Assembly (NCBI GenBank): GCA_021234155.1
Contig: JAJEKV010000337.1
Location: 1-64,000, forward strand
Source of the DNA: Isoetes taiwanensis
Lineage: Eukaryota; Streptophyta; Lycopodiopsida; Isoetales; Isoetaceae
DNA length: 64,000 nucleotides
Direction of reading: 5' to 3'
The notes below the pieces were generated by a model. It had not been told where the DNA came from. It worked only from the letters and a program-made list of their open reading frames with translations, and ran no database searches. The position numbers and the translations under genes are program-made. How positions within the stretch are numbered: the first letter of the stretch is position 1; the number at the start of each line of letters is the position of its first letter. Positions 55,478-64,000 of the stretch are shown here, in pieces.

Positions 55478-55609
55478 CTAAAGCCACCTGCAATTCAGCC
55501 ACTTCACCTTCAATCCAATCACTGGATTGTTCCACCCAGGATGCACCGCTTCCTTGCTTCTCTCCACCTTCTTCTGCTTCCCTGAGTCTCCTCTTATACT
55601 ATCTGCCAT
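55478..55609 (-). promoter_or_regulatory. Upstream ORF 1 of the RSL leader
   Basis: ATG at 55609 followed by 43 codons (MADSIRGDSGKQKKVERSKE ...) to TAG at 55480-55478. It ends 15 bases before the ATG of the second upstream ORF and about 110 bases before the RSL start. Whether it is in the transcript depends on the start site, which is not visible. Confidence 0.4.
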
Positions 55610-56360
55610 GCCCGCATGCAACTACTCCGCATGCCATGCCCGCATGCATGGTTTCCCATTTGTTGCTTCATGCTGCTTCTACATGACATGTGTAAAGGCT
55701 ATATATGCAACACCCATCCAATCTGAACCAAACCCACCTCCAAAATCCGACCTTTTCTTCAACCTCCAATCTCTCCCTTCTCTGCTCCTCTCAACAAAAC
55801 CCAGCTTCCAAATCCTTCCCAAAAATCAAATCCTCCCATGCCTTTTCCTTCTCCAGTTCCTCCTCCTTCCAGCATCTCCACTGCAAACAAAATTCATCAA
55901 AAACTCGCCACAAAATACAAACAAATCCAATCCCCCAGTATCAGTATCCCTTGAGGCGGTTCTGCGCTACTCTGAACAAAACCCGGCTTCCAAATTCGAG
56001 ATTTTCTTCAAAATCTGACTGATACAGTATCAGTTTTGTAAAGCGGTTGAGTTGGATGGAAGGATTCGAGGAAAGAATTTGTCAGAAGCTGCAGCCCACA
56101 GGATAAAATTGCGAGGCAGAATATGAAGAACAGAACGCGCAGGAAAAGCAGGTTCGTGCTTTGCTGTTTTTTGGACAAATCCGTTAAGGCTCTCACATGG
56201 CAAAGCTGGGCCGGAGAGGTTGACTGTGCCGCGCTGATGAGACGCGGTCTTCTCAGCTCCAGATTCAAACCCAAAAGCTGTGAACAACAAAACGCCGAAA
56301 TAAAACACAGAATATGTGCAGGCAAGAGCGGATTGAGGCGATTAGAATAAGCCAGCACCC
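55610..56360 (-). promoter_or_regulatory. Probable leader and promoter region of the RSL gene
   Basis: CT-rich when read on the plus strand (AG-rich in the gene sense) up to about 55960, then mixed. No single TATA box is convincing. ORFs in this interval are Pro/Ser-rich by composition and lie on the opposite strand. Inferred only from position. Confidence 0.35.
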
Positions 56361-58335
56361 AAATCAGGGAAGACCCATTAGCAGAAACTAAAATTTAAGC
56401 GAGCTGGGCTATGGCAGGCCGCTGCGAGTGTGCCGGATATGGAGGGCTCAAGAGTTTAGAAATGTCCAGAGGGTCCCAGGGATCTTAAAAATTAGAATAG
56501 CATAGCAAGCTGCAGAGGGCCGAAGGCGCTCCCCCGGCTATGGTCGCCGGAGTACGTAGTCGCACACAAAAAAAAAAAACACGAAGGAAGAATTGTTCCT
56601 ATGGTCTAAAATATAGTAGTTTGGCATAAAATAATATACCAGACAAAATTTTATGGTCTATAAAATACAGTAGTTTGGCATACAATAATAGATGGCATAG
56701 AATATAGTAGTTTGGAGGGTTTTTATTTATCTCGCCTTGGTGGATGATCACAGATAATTCCATTCATTTTCGGTTGGCCCCCCCTCTTGCTCTTTGCACG
56801 CCTCATCTTTTAAAGTCAAATGCATCACCCTTGCCCTTTAGAGAGAAACTCGGCTTTCTAAGCCGCCATGGTTCGAAAGAGAACGCCTTCCAAACGTTTC
56901 GTCTGCACCTAGCAAATATCAACACACTCTCTGAACCAGGCCTCCGACGATTTTGTCCGCATCTAGTAACCTCCACACACTGATTATGCAAAGACACTCA
57001 AACACTTATTATGCTAAGAAACTCTTCGTTGTGTCTTCTCGTTTTTGCAACAAGACATTACCTCTCTCTAACATGAAACTCGGCCTAGTGGCTTTGAAAA
57101 CATAAAATTTGGCCTATTTGCTTCCCCAGTGCATGTGTGCCTACAGTTGCCATTCATGTCCCAAAAGTCTTCTTTATTTTTTAATGCTTCTTTTTATGTC
57201 TCCTTCTCAGGTCCCATGCTAATATCTATTGCACGCAACTCTGCAATTCCCTTATTCTTTTTACACGTGACTCTGCAATTCTCTTATTCTTCATGCTGTC
57301 ACACTTCTGAAGTTCCTGTCTTGGTTTATGACTCATCGTAGTTAAGCTAAACTAGCTCTAGTTGGGGGCCACATTTTAAGTGACTCCACATGCCACTCAT
57401 AGACATTTGTTCCCTTATTTATATTGACAACCGTAAGCACAAACCTCATCTAATGGGAGCTCCCCATCTTGCATGATTGTGCAAGGAATGTGACATGCAT
57501 ATCAAGAATCTCGTCTCTCTGTGTAAGATGCTTTGCAACATGCCAATTTGTAACAATCGCATCGTGCCGCAATTGAAGGCTAAAGTCATGCAAAAATCTC
57601 ATTTCGGCAGGTTGGCTTTATGTATCAAGGTATCTGCTTAAATTCAAGCATGTGCCATTCGAGCTTCTGGTATGGCATCATAGTACATCCAGTGGACCTT
57701 GGTCTCATTATACATCACCTATTCACAATGCATGATCATATGTTCTCTTGTACATAAATGTTGAAACATGTCTGCTTTCAATTTATTACCTTGGAAATAA
57801 AACAAGAACCAAAAAAGTTGCAACAAAAAGAAATTGGATGGTCTTCATTGAGACTGCAAAACAATTTTGAACTCTTTTGGTTTTCATTGTGCCTATGAAT
57901 GTAGAAAAGTGTAAGAGCAATATTGTTTTGGAAGATTGAAGTTTATCCTTGGATTGAAGAAGCTCACAATTATTATATTTACATTAGTAAACATACAGTT
58001 TTTTTTTCATAATCATTATATTTACATTGGAAAAAAAGGATTTTTTATTTTAGCTTATAGAGAGAAAAAGAATTTTGTTTTTTACTCCATTTTTCTCCTT
58101 TACACTTGGTCTTCTAGTAAAATCATATGTAAACATCTTTCACTTCCTCTTTGTCGAAAAGGAAGTTGGCATTGGCCAACTCATATTGGTACGTGGGGAA
58201 TTCATGATGTTCCCTTTCATGCACCACCCTGATAGTAGTAGTTGTTTGACAGCTTGGCAATGTTATCCTTTCATCTCTCCAGCGTTGTCCATCTCATCTA
58301 AGAGCCTGCTTACTGAGTATAAAGTCTTTACCTTG
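56361..58335. repeat. Copy 1 of a 2-kb direct duplication upstream of the RSL gene
   Basis: Begins CAGGGAAGACCCATTAGCAG and ends near GAGTATAAAG. Copy 2 (60347-62672) repeats it collinearly: for example, ATAGTAGTTTGG, CCGCCATGGTT, ATGCAAAGACACTC, TAGACATTTGTTCCCTTATTT and GCTTTGCAACATGCCAATTTG appear in both in the same order. It contains no convincing gene. A 70-codon ORF at 57129 has its diverged counterpart at 61252. Confidence 0.85.
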
Positions 58336-60346
58336 CACATCATCCTTTCGACCTCTCTGCCTGGAGAAGTTGATCCCACCTAACCAGCCCCTCCATGTGG
58401 TGTCGGACACACTTAAATGGGTTTGTTGGAATCTTATCTTCAGAAGATCATGGATGATCAGACTCGGCTATGTCCTCAGATACTGCGTTGAAATTGAAAT
58501 GTACTATAATGTAACATTGTATAGCATCTTGGCATACCTATCACAAAGTTTTTTTCGGCAAATTGGGGGGTCTAATCCCGATGATAATTTGTTTGTTGTA
58601 CTCTTTTGATTGGGTCCCATAGGCCAATTGATCTCCATGAACGATAAAAATCCATTCAATTCATTTCTCACTAGAGAAGCTAAAGGCCAGAGAGAGGATA
58701 ACTATGCCCTTAGTAATTTCAATGATGAGTTGGTTGCTCTTGCCCTCGAGCTAATGGTATGAGTCTCCATGTGGCGTGCAATGCTGATAGATGCTGATGA
58801 AGTTCTTTCAATTTTAGAAGCTATTTGCTTGGCAAAGGAGTGCCATTGAAGTGAAAAAAGAAGAAGGAAAAACTTTTTTTTTATTTAAAGCGTATTGGCA
58901 GCATTTAATTAGACAAAGAAAAGCCCCAAGACTCTTAGATAGTATCTAATTTATAAGCTAGAGCATGGCAATGGAATAATCTGAAGATAAGATGGTCTAA
59001 CTCTTTTTCTCTCTCTAGCTTACGTGTGTTTCTTTGGATATTTAAGGGTTCGGGCACACGTCCTTCTCTTTCATATGGTTCATCCCATGTGTATGGGCTC
59101 GGATGTAATCCACTGATATTAGAGCCATAAGGTATTGCACCTTGGGCCGCATGCTAAATGGAGCTCCTTACAAATTTGCCCGCCCTTGCTGCATTTAAGT
59201 ATCTATAAGCCAAGTCACAATAGTCGATAAAGTGTTGGAATGGGGTACACAGCTCAAACCTTGGCACATTTGACCAAATATAGCAAAAAAAGCTTCTCGT
59301 GATTTTACTCAAAATCACCTTTTTGGCAAAATAGCCAAAATAGCTTAAATATCTAAAAATGTGATTTTGATTCAAAATTTCCAGAAAGAGCTCAGAAGGC
59401 GAACTGAACTTAGGTGGATTTTCTAACTTTTAATTTTAAAAATTCTAGTAATACTAGTTCGACGCCCTAATCAAACGTGCCCATAACTTCTTCTAGGCTT
59501 GTCCCTTCACTTCAAAATGCATGCCATTGGAAAGCTCATGTTCCATGCATTCCAAAAAGGATAAACATGCCTAGATGCATAAATGAAAAGATTTTGAGCA
59601 CTTTCATCCAAGCGATGAATAAGCTTTGGGTGGATTTTTAGCTTCCAATTTAGAAAATCCAGTAGTTATTTGTTCGTCACCCTAACTAGTTTTAGATGTC
59701 CATTCGAATTTTTTGCCTTATCAATTCCGCTCAATTTTGCATACCTCCCACCATCTCAGCTTATCTTTTCTGCCATCACCCCAAGGCCATCAGGCCCTAC
59801 CACTGTGCCCATGGCTCGTACCCGACAAATGAAAGACACCATCGAAACCATGTGCGACCTCTAGCATGTCAAGGAATTTAGAGAATGGGCCATCTCTAGA
59901 TAAGTGGCTCAAAAATGTCGTAGATAAATTCACAAATGACTGGACAACATGACGTCGTCTATGTTCAATCTGAATAGTGAGCCTAGAAGATGCATCCAAC
60001 TGAGAGATGCGCTCTTTCGTGGTGTAGCCAAGGATAATGGCATGCATTGCATCATGAGTTACCAACCCAATAAAACATCAAATGGGCTAGGTTCTTCAAG
60101 AACCAAATCAAGTGGTTGGAGATGATTCAGATATTAATCATTAAGGAGCAAGGGAAACAACGATTATTAGCAAACACCTACTATTTTTTGGCGTGAAGGT
60201 TTCTTCTATCACCAAAAGAGGAAAGGCTAGGTCCCAAAGACCATTATGATGAAGAAGCAAAGTGCTTTGTCATAGATTCAGATTTCGAATTATGGGACAA
60301 GATCTTGGAGGCCATTCAACAGCAGGCAATTAGAATTTTTTAATAC
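58336..60346. other. Spacer between the duplicated blocks, no recognised gene
   Basis: A/T-rich, with short ORFs only. A phrase near 59408 (CTTAGGTGGATTTTCTAAC) recurs in altered form at 59626 (CTTTGGGTGGATTTTTAGC), a diverged local duplication of about 218 bases. Around 59810 a short frame MARTRQMKDTIETMCDL is open, but no family is recognised. Confidence 0.45.
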
Positions 60347-62672
60347 CGAAATCAAGGAAGACCCATGAGCAGAAACTAAAATCTAAGAGAGCTGGACTAA
60401 GGCATGCAACTGTGATAGGGATGAGGAGTTTAGAAATGTGAAGGGAGTTCTAGGGATCATAAAAATTAGAATAGTGAGATACAGATCTGGCTATGGAGGC
60501 TAGAGTACATAGATCGTACATAAAAAAACGAAGGAAGAAATGTTCTAATAGTCTAACATATGGTCTACAATATAGCAGTTTGGCATAAAATAATACATGA
60601 GTCAATATATAGTAGTTTGGAGGATTTTGTTTATCTCGTATTTGTAGATGATAAAAGATAATTCAGTTCGTTTTAGGTTGACCTCCCACTTGCAGTTTGC
60701 CTGCCTCAATTACATCACCCTTGCCCCTCCCCCCCTCCCACCCCCAAAGAAAAGTACTTGCGCTTGTCTTTTAGGAAGAGACTAGGCTCCCTAAACCGCC
60801 ATGGTTGGAAAGAAAAAGGTCTCCAAATGTTTTGTCTACACCTAGAAAATATCAACATAATATCGAGAAGGCCTCCAAAAATTTCATCCACACCTAGTAA
60901 GATCAGCATACTAACTATGCAAAGACACTCGATACTTGTTATGCAAGGGGGTCTCACGTAGTTTTAGTCGTATGATTAGGTGAGGGACCCAAAAGGGTTC
61001 TTTTTGGGCTTGAACCATGAATACACTCTTATCTTTAAAAAAATTTGGTGGTTTTTTTTGGGGGGGTAAGTGAAAATGGGATTTTTTGCAGATTTCTAAA
61101 ACGTATACAAAGGGGTTTTTTTGCGACTCCTTGCATGCACATGATGTACCCCCTATATAATAGGTGCACCCCGCAGGTTGTTATAATAAGAAACTCTTCA
61201 GTGTCTTCTCCTTCTTGGAACTAGACATTTAACTTTCTGCCTCTCTCTAACATGAAACTTGACCTAGTGACTCCCCAACCTGAAACTAGGCATACTTGCT
61301 TCTGCAATGCATGTGTGCCTAGAGTTGCCATTCCCATCCAAAAGCCTCCTTTAATTTTTAATGCTTCTTCTTATGTCTCCTTCTCAGGTCCCATGTTAAT
61401 ATCTAATGGACGCAACTCTAATTCCCTTATTCTTCTTTTCATACGGGACTCTGAAAATACCTTATTCTTCATGTTGTCACACTTCTGAAGTTCCTGGCTT
61501 GGTTTATGACTCATCATAGTTAAGCTAACTAACTCTAGTTGGGGGACACATTTTAAGTGACCACATGCCGCTCATAGACATTTGTTCCCTTATTTGTATT
61601 CACAAATATAAGCACAAACCTCATCTAATGAAAGCTCCCCACCTTGCATGTTTATGCACATAATGTCATAGGCATATCAAGAATCTCTTTTTTGCAAGAT
61701 GCTTTGCAACATGCCAATTTGTAACAATCACATCGTTCCAATCAAAGCCAAAGTCGTGCAAAAATCTCATTTTTGCAGGTTGGTTTTATGTATCAAGGTA
61801 TCTCTTAAATTTGACCATGTGTTGTTTGAGCTTCTAGTATGGCGCTATAGTACATCCGATACCTTGATTTCATTACATGCATCACCTATTCCTAATGCTT
61901 GATCATATGCTCACTTGTGTTATAAATGCTAAAGCATGTCTAATTCCAATTTACAACCTTGAAAATAAAATATAAACGAAAAAAATTGCAACAAAAACAA
62001 ATTGGATGGTCTTCATTTAGTCTTAAAATAAGGATGGTCTTTGTTGAGTTCATTGCCCATATAAATATAGAAAAGTGTAAGAAGCCCAAAGCTTAGAATA
62101 AATTTTATCCTCGGATTAAAGGAGCTCACCATTAATATTTACATTAGGAAAATAAACAAATTTTGTTCACAATTATTATATTTACATTAGAAAAGGAAAA
62201 GAATTCTTGTTAAGCTTATAGCATAAAGAAAGGTTAAAATAACCAAATAGAACATGAAACTGTAGGCTCTTAACTAGTGTGAGGAGAATTGGGTCTCTGA
62301 CTACATGCCTATTAACAATGAGCCAGAAACTTATGGCCAGTGGTCTGGTTAAGGGAACCCATCATAGCGAAAGATCATGCCCGTCTTTTATGTCAATGTC
62401 AGAGAAGTAAAATGAAGCCTCGACACCCCACTCCGATATTTTCTCCTTTACGCTTGGTCTCTTGGTATTAAATATAAGCATCATCACTTCCGCTTTGTCA
62501 ATGAGGAAAGTTGGCATTGGCCTAATCATATCAGGCAATGTTATCCTTCCCTCTCTCCAGTGTTGTCTATGTCATCTAAGGGCCTGATGGAGATTGGGTT
62601 CATTCTTCATTTTCTCTGTGTTTGTCGAGGGTTGTGTAGGCATAAACTTGACGAAGGTATCTTTCTATTTGC
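60347..62672. repeat. Copy 2 of the 2-kb direct duplication
   Basis: Collinear with 56361-58335 but carries extra blocks. About 240 bp at 60945-61185 (GGGTCTCACGTAGTTTTAG to AACAACCTGCGG in reverse) is absent from copy 1. About 70 bp at 62589-62660 lies between CTAAGGGCCTG and CTGAGTATAAAG. The divergence is clear, so the duplication is not recent. Confidence 0.85.
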
Positions 62673-63355
62673 TGAGTATAAAGATTTAAGACACATTTAA
62701 TTTAAGTGGGTCGCATTGTGACATTTGGGACTCATGTAGTAAAATGAGACTCATACAGTAAAATCTAAGCTTTACAGGAGACTTGTTCACTAAGAGAAGG
62801 AAGGGCAGGAAGAGGGAGAAGAAGGGGGAAGAGGAGGAAAAAATAAAGTGGGAGGGGCAAAGGGGGAAGAAGGAGAAGGAAGAAGGGGAGGGCAGAAGGA
62901 GGAGAGGAAGGGGAGAAATTGTGGGAGGAGAAAAACGTTGAACGGCCAGATGACCTTGTTCTAGGTAACCCCCTCCCTTTTTTTTAAATTTTAAGGATGG
63001 AGACCTGCACTTTAATGTGGAGGTAACAATTTCATTAATATTTTGGAGTATGAAAAACAGATATAGAGGGAGTAAACAAAATCTCACATGTGGTTGTGCC
63101 TGATGGGCAACCCTTTAAAACTATAATAATAAATAATAAAATTGAATATTAAAAAATAAAATTAAATATTAATGTAATAAATTAAACATTACAAGAAATT
63201 TATCGCGGCCAAGGCCGCGCATGATTCTTTGTCCAACTTCACAGAAAAGAACTTTTGTGATAAGTCGAATAGATCTCGATTCTAGACATGCTTGAGGTCG
63301 AGAGAACATCACCGGGGAGTTGAACCATTATTGCCGTTGTTTTGTGCCAATGGAG
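62673..63355. other. Purine-rich tract and A/T-rich sequence, no gene
   Basis: Bases 62780-62940 are an almost pure AG tract on the plus strand (AGGGGAAGAAGGAGAAGG-like), giving a spurious Ser/Phe/Pro ORF on the minus strand. A palindrome lies at 63204-63219 after an A/T-rich tract. Confidence 0.55.
63204..63219. repeat. G/C-rich palindrome CGCGGCC-AA-GGCCGCG
   Basis: A perfect 7-bp stem with 2-base loop stands out in very A/T-rich DNA, as at Helitron 3' ends. The bases that follow (CATGATTCTTTG) lack a clear CTRR terminus, so it can only be called a possible degenerate end. Confidence 0.35.
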
Positions 63356-63784
63356 GATAGATAGGTGCTATAACCGACTACCATGGGATTCCCATTATTG
63401 TGTGTCCCGTCTCTTCTTTTGGCATCCGATGACAGCCAGTGGGTTTTGGGCCTAGGTGGGGATTACCCATTACCGACGGCTTGACCACTAGGCTGTTACC
63501 GCGATGGACATTTATTTTATTTTATTTTATTTTTGCATCCGATGGACGGTCGGTGGGATATGGCTTTTGGATGGGGTCACCCATTACCAATAGCTTGACC
63601 ACTAGGCATTCTACCGCGATGGATGTTCTTTCATTTATTTTTTGCATCTAATGACAGTCAGTGGGTTTTGGGCTTTGGATAGGGGTCACCTATTACCAAT
63701 AGCTTGACCACTAGGCTGGCATCGCGATGGTTATTTATTCTATGAGAGGGAATCCCATGGTAATCAGATAGCACGTCATCTATC
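63356..63784. mobile_element. 429-bp inverted-repeat element with three internal tandem units
   Basis: The left end (63356-63393, GATAGATAGGTGCTAT ... CTACCATGGGATTCCC) and right end (63747-63784, GGGAATCCCATGGTAATC ... GCACGTCATCTATC) are imperfect inverted repeats of about 37 bases. Between them lie three tandem units of about 105-115 bp, each containing CAGTGGGTTTTGG or a variant, ACCCATTACCAATAGC and TTGACCACTAGGC. No clear target duplication is seen. A MITE-like or foldback element is the best description. Confidence 0.65.
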
Positions 63785-64000
63785 GTATGTATAGGGGAAG
63801 GATTTTTTTTTTTTTTTTTTTTTTTCTCTTTGGCATACCTTATCGAATAACTTCCAAATGGTATCATCTATAGAAGAGGACTAAAGAAGTCGATGCGTGC
63901 ACTGTCTAAATAGTGGCGGAGAAAACACACGTTAGCACAATTTGTTCGGACAATTTGTGCGGAGATAAGAGGATCATCACATCACATGGTTTTTGTGGAA
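63785..64000. other. T-run and end of window
   Basis: A run of about 23 T at 63804-63826 (possibly the tail of a minus-strand retroposed sequence) is followed by unremarkable DNA to the window edge. No target duplication could be matched. Confidence 0.4.

Noticed and set aside
62686-63087. 133-codon minus-strand ORF with Ser/Phe/Leu/Pro runs
   Set aside because: It is created by the AG-rich simple tract at 62780-62940.

Overview
The window looks like nuclear DNA from a land plant with a repeat-rich genome. The evidence is one well-preserved plant-type transcription factor gene (an RSL-type bHLH), an LTR element with a primer-binding site for plant initiator Met-tRNA, a Helitron 3' end, hAT-type inverted-repeat elements, several LINE relics, and long A/T-rich stretches without genes. 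The bHLH is of the RSL class I type, shared by seed-free and seed plants. Together with the type of gene relic seen at 44-51 kb it suggests a fern, lycophyte or bryophyte, but this is inference. No organelle, bacterial or CRISPR features are visible.

Layout. 1-13 kb: A/T-rich DNA with a LINE/SINE-like 3' end carrying a pentanucleotide tail (1.7-1.9 kb), an unidentified multi-exon gene or gene remnant on the minus strand (2.7-5.1 kb), a complete hAT-type MITE with 8-bp target duplication (7.5-8.0 kb), a near-perfect foldback (8.6-8.8 kb) and small tandem repeats. 13.1-26.6 kb: a minus-strand LINE (endonuclease, reverse transcriptase, zinc knuckle, pentanucleotide tail) interrupted by a full-length 9.8-kb LTR element. 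That element has 1.58- and 1.56-kb LTRs, a PBS, a PPT and a CCTCT target duplication, but no detectable gag-pol, so it is LARD-like. 26.6-32.9 kb: a 6.26-kb inverted-repeat element with 8-bp target duplications and G-rich subterminal arrays. 33-41 kb: relics, coding-like exons of an unknown gene, a 19-bp minisatellite, an AC-rich degenerate satellite and a Helitron terminus. 41.3-43.3 kb: a second, older copy of the same LARD family, followed by a second LINE relic.

44.2-50.9 kb holds two tail-to-tail, frameshifted genes of an apparently uncharacterised kind. Gene A (plus strand) carries a possible zinc-binding segment and an FCP1/NIF-type HAD phosphatase domain. Gene B (minus strand) carries a Cys-rich segment and a conserved-looking C-terminal domain. 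Gene B is split by a 243-bp poly(A) retro-insertion with a 14-bp target duplication, and removing it restores the reading frame exactly. This pair is my best candidate for an undescribed mobile or clonally spread gene module.

53.3-55.6 kb: the one intact gene, a five-exon RSL class I bHLH transcription factor of about 387 residues on the minus strand, with a GC-AG third intron and two upstream ORFs in its leader. Its distal upstream region (56.36-58.33 kb) is present again at 60.35-62.70 kb as a diverged direct duplication. The window closes with a 429-bp inverted-repeat element containing three tandem 0.1-kb units.
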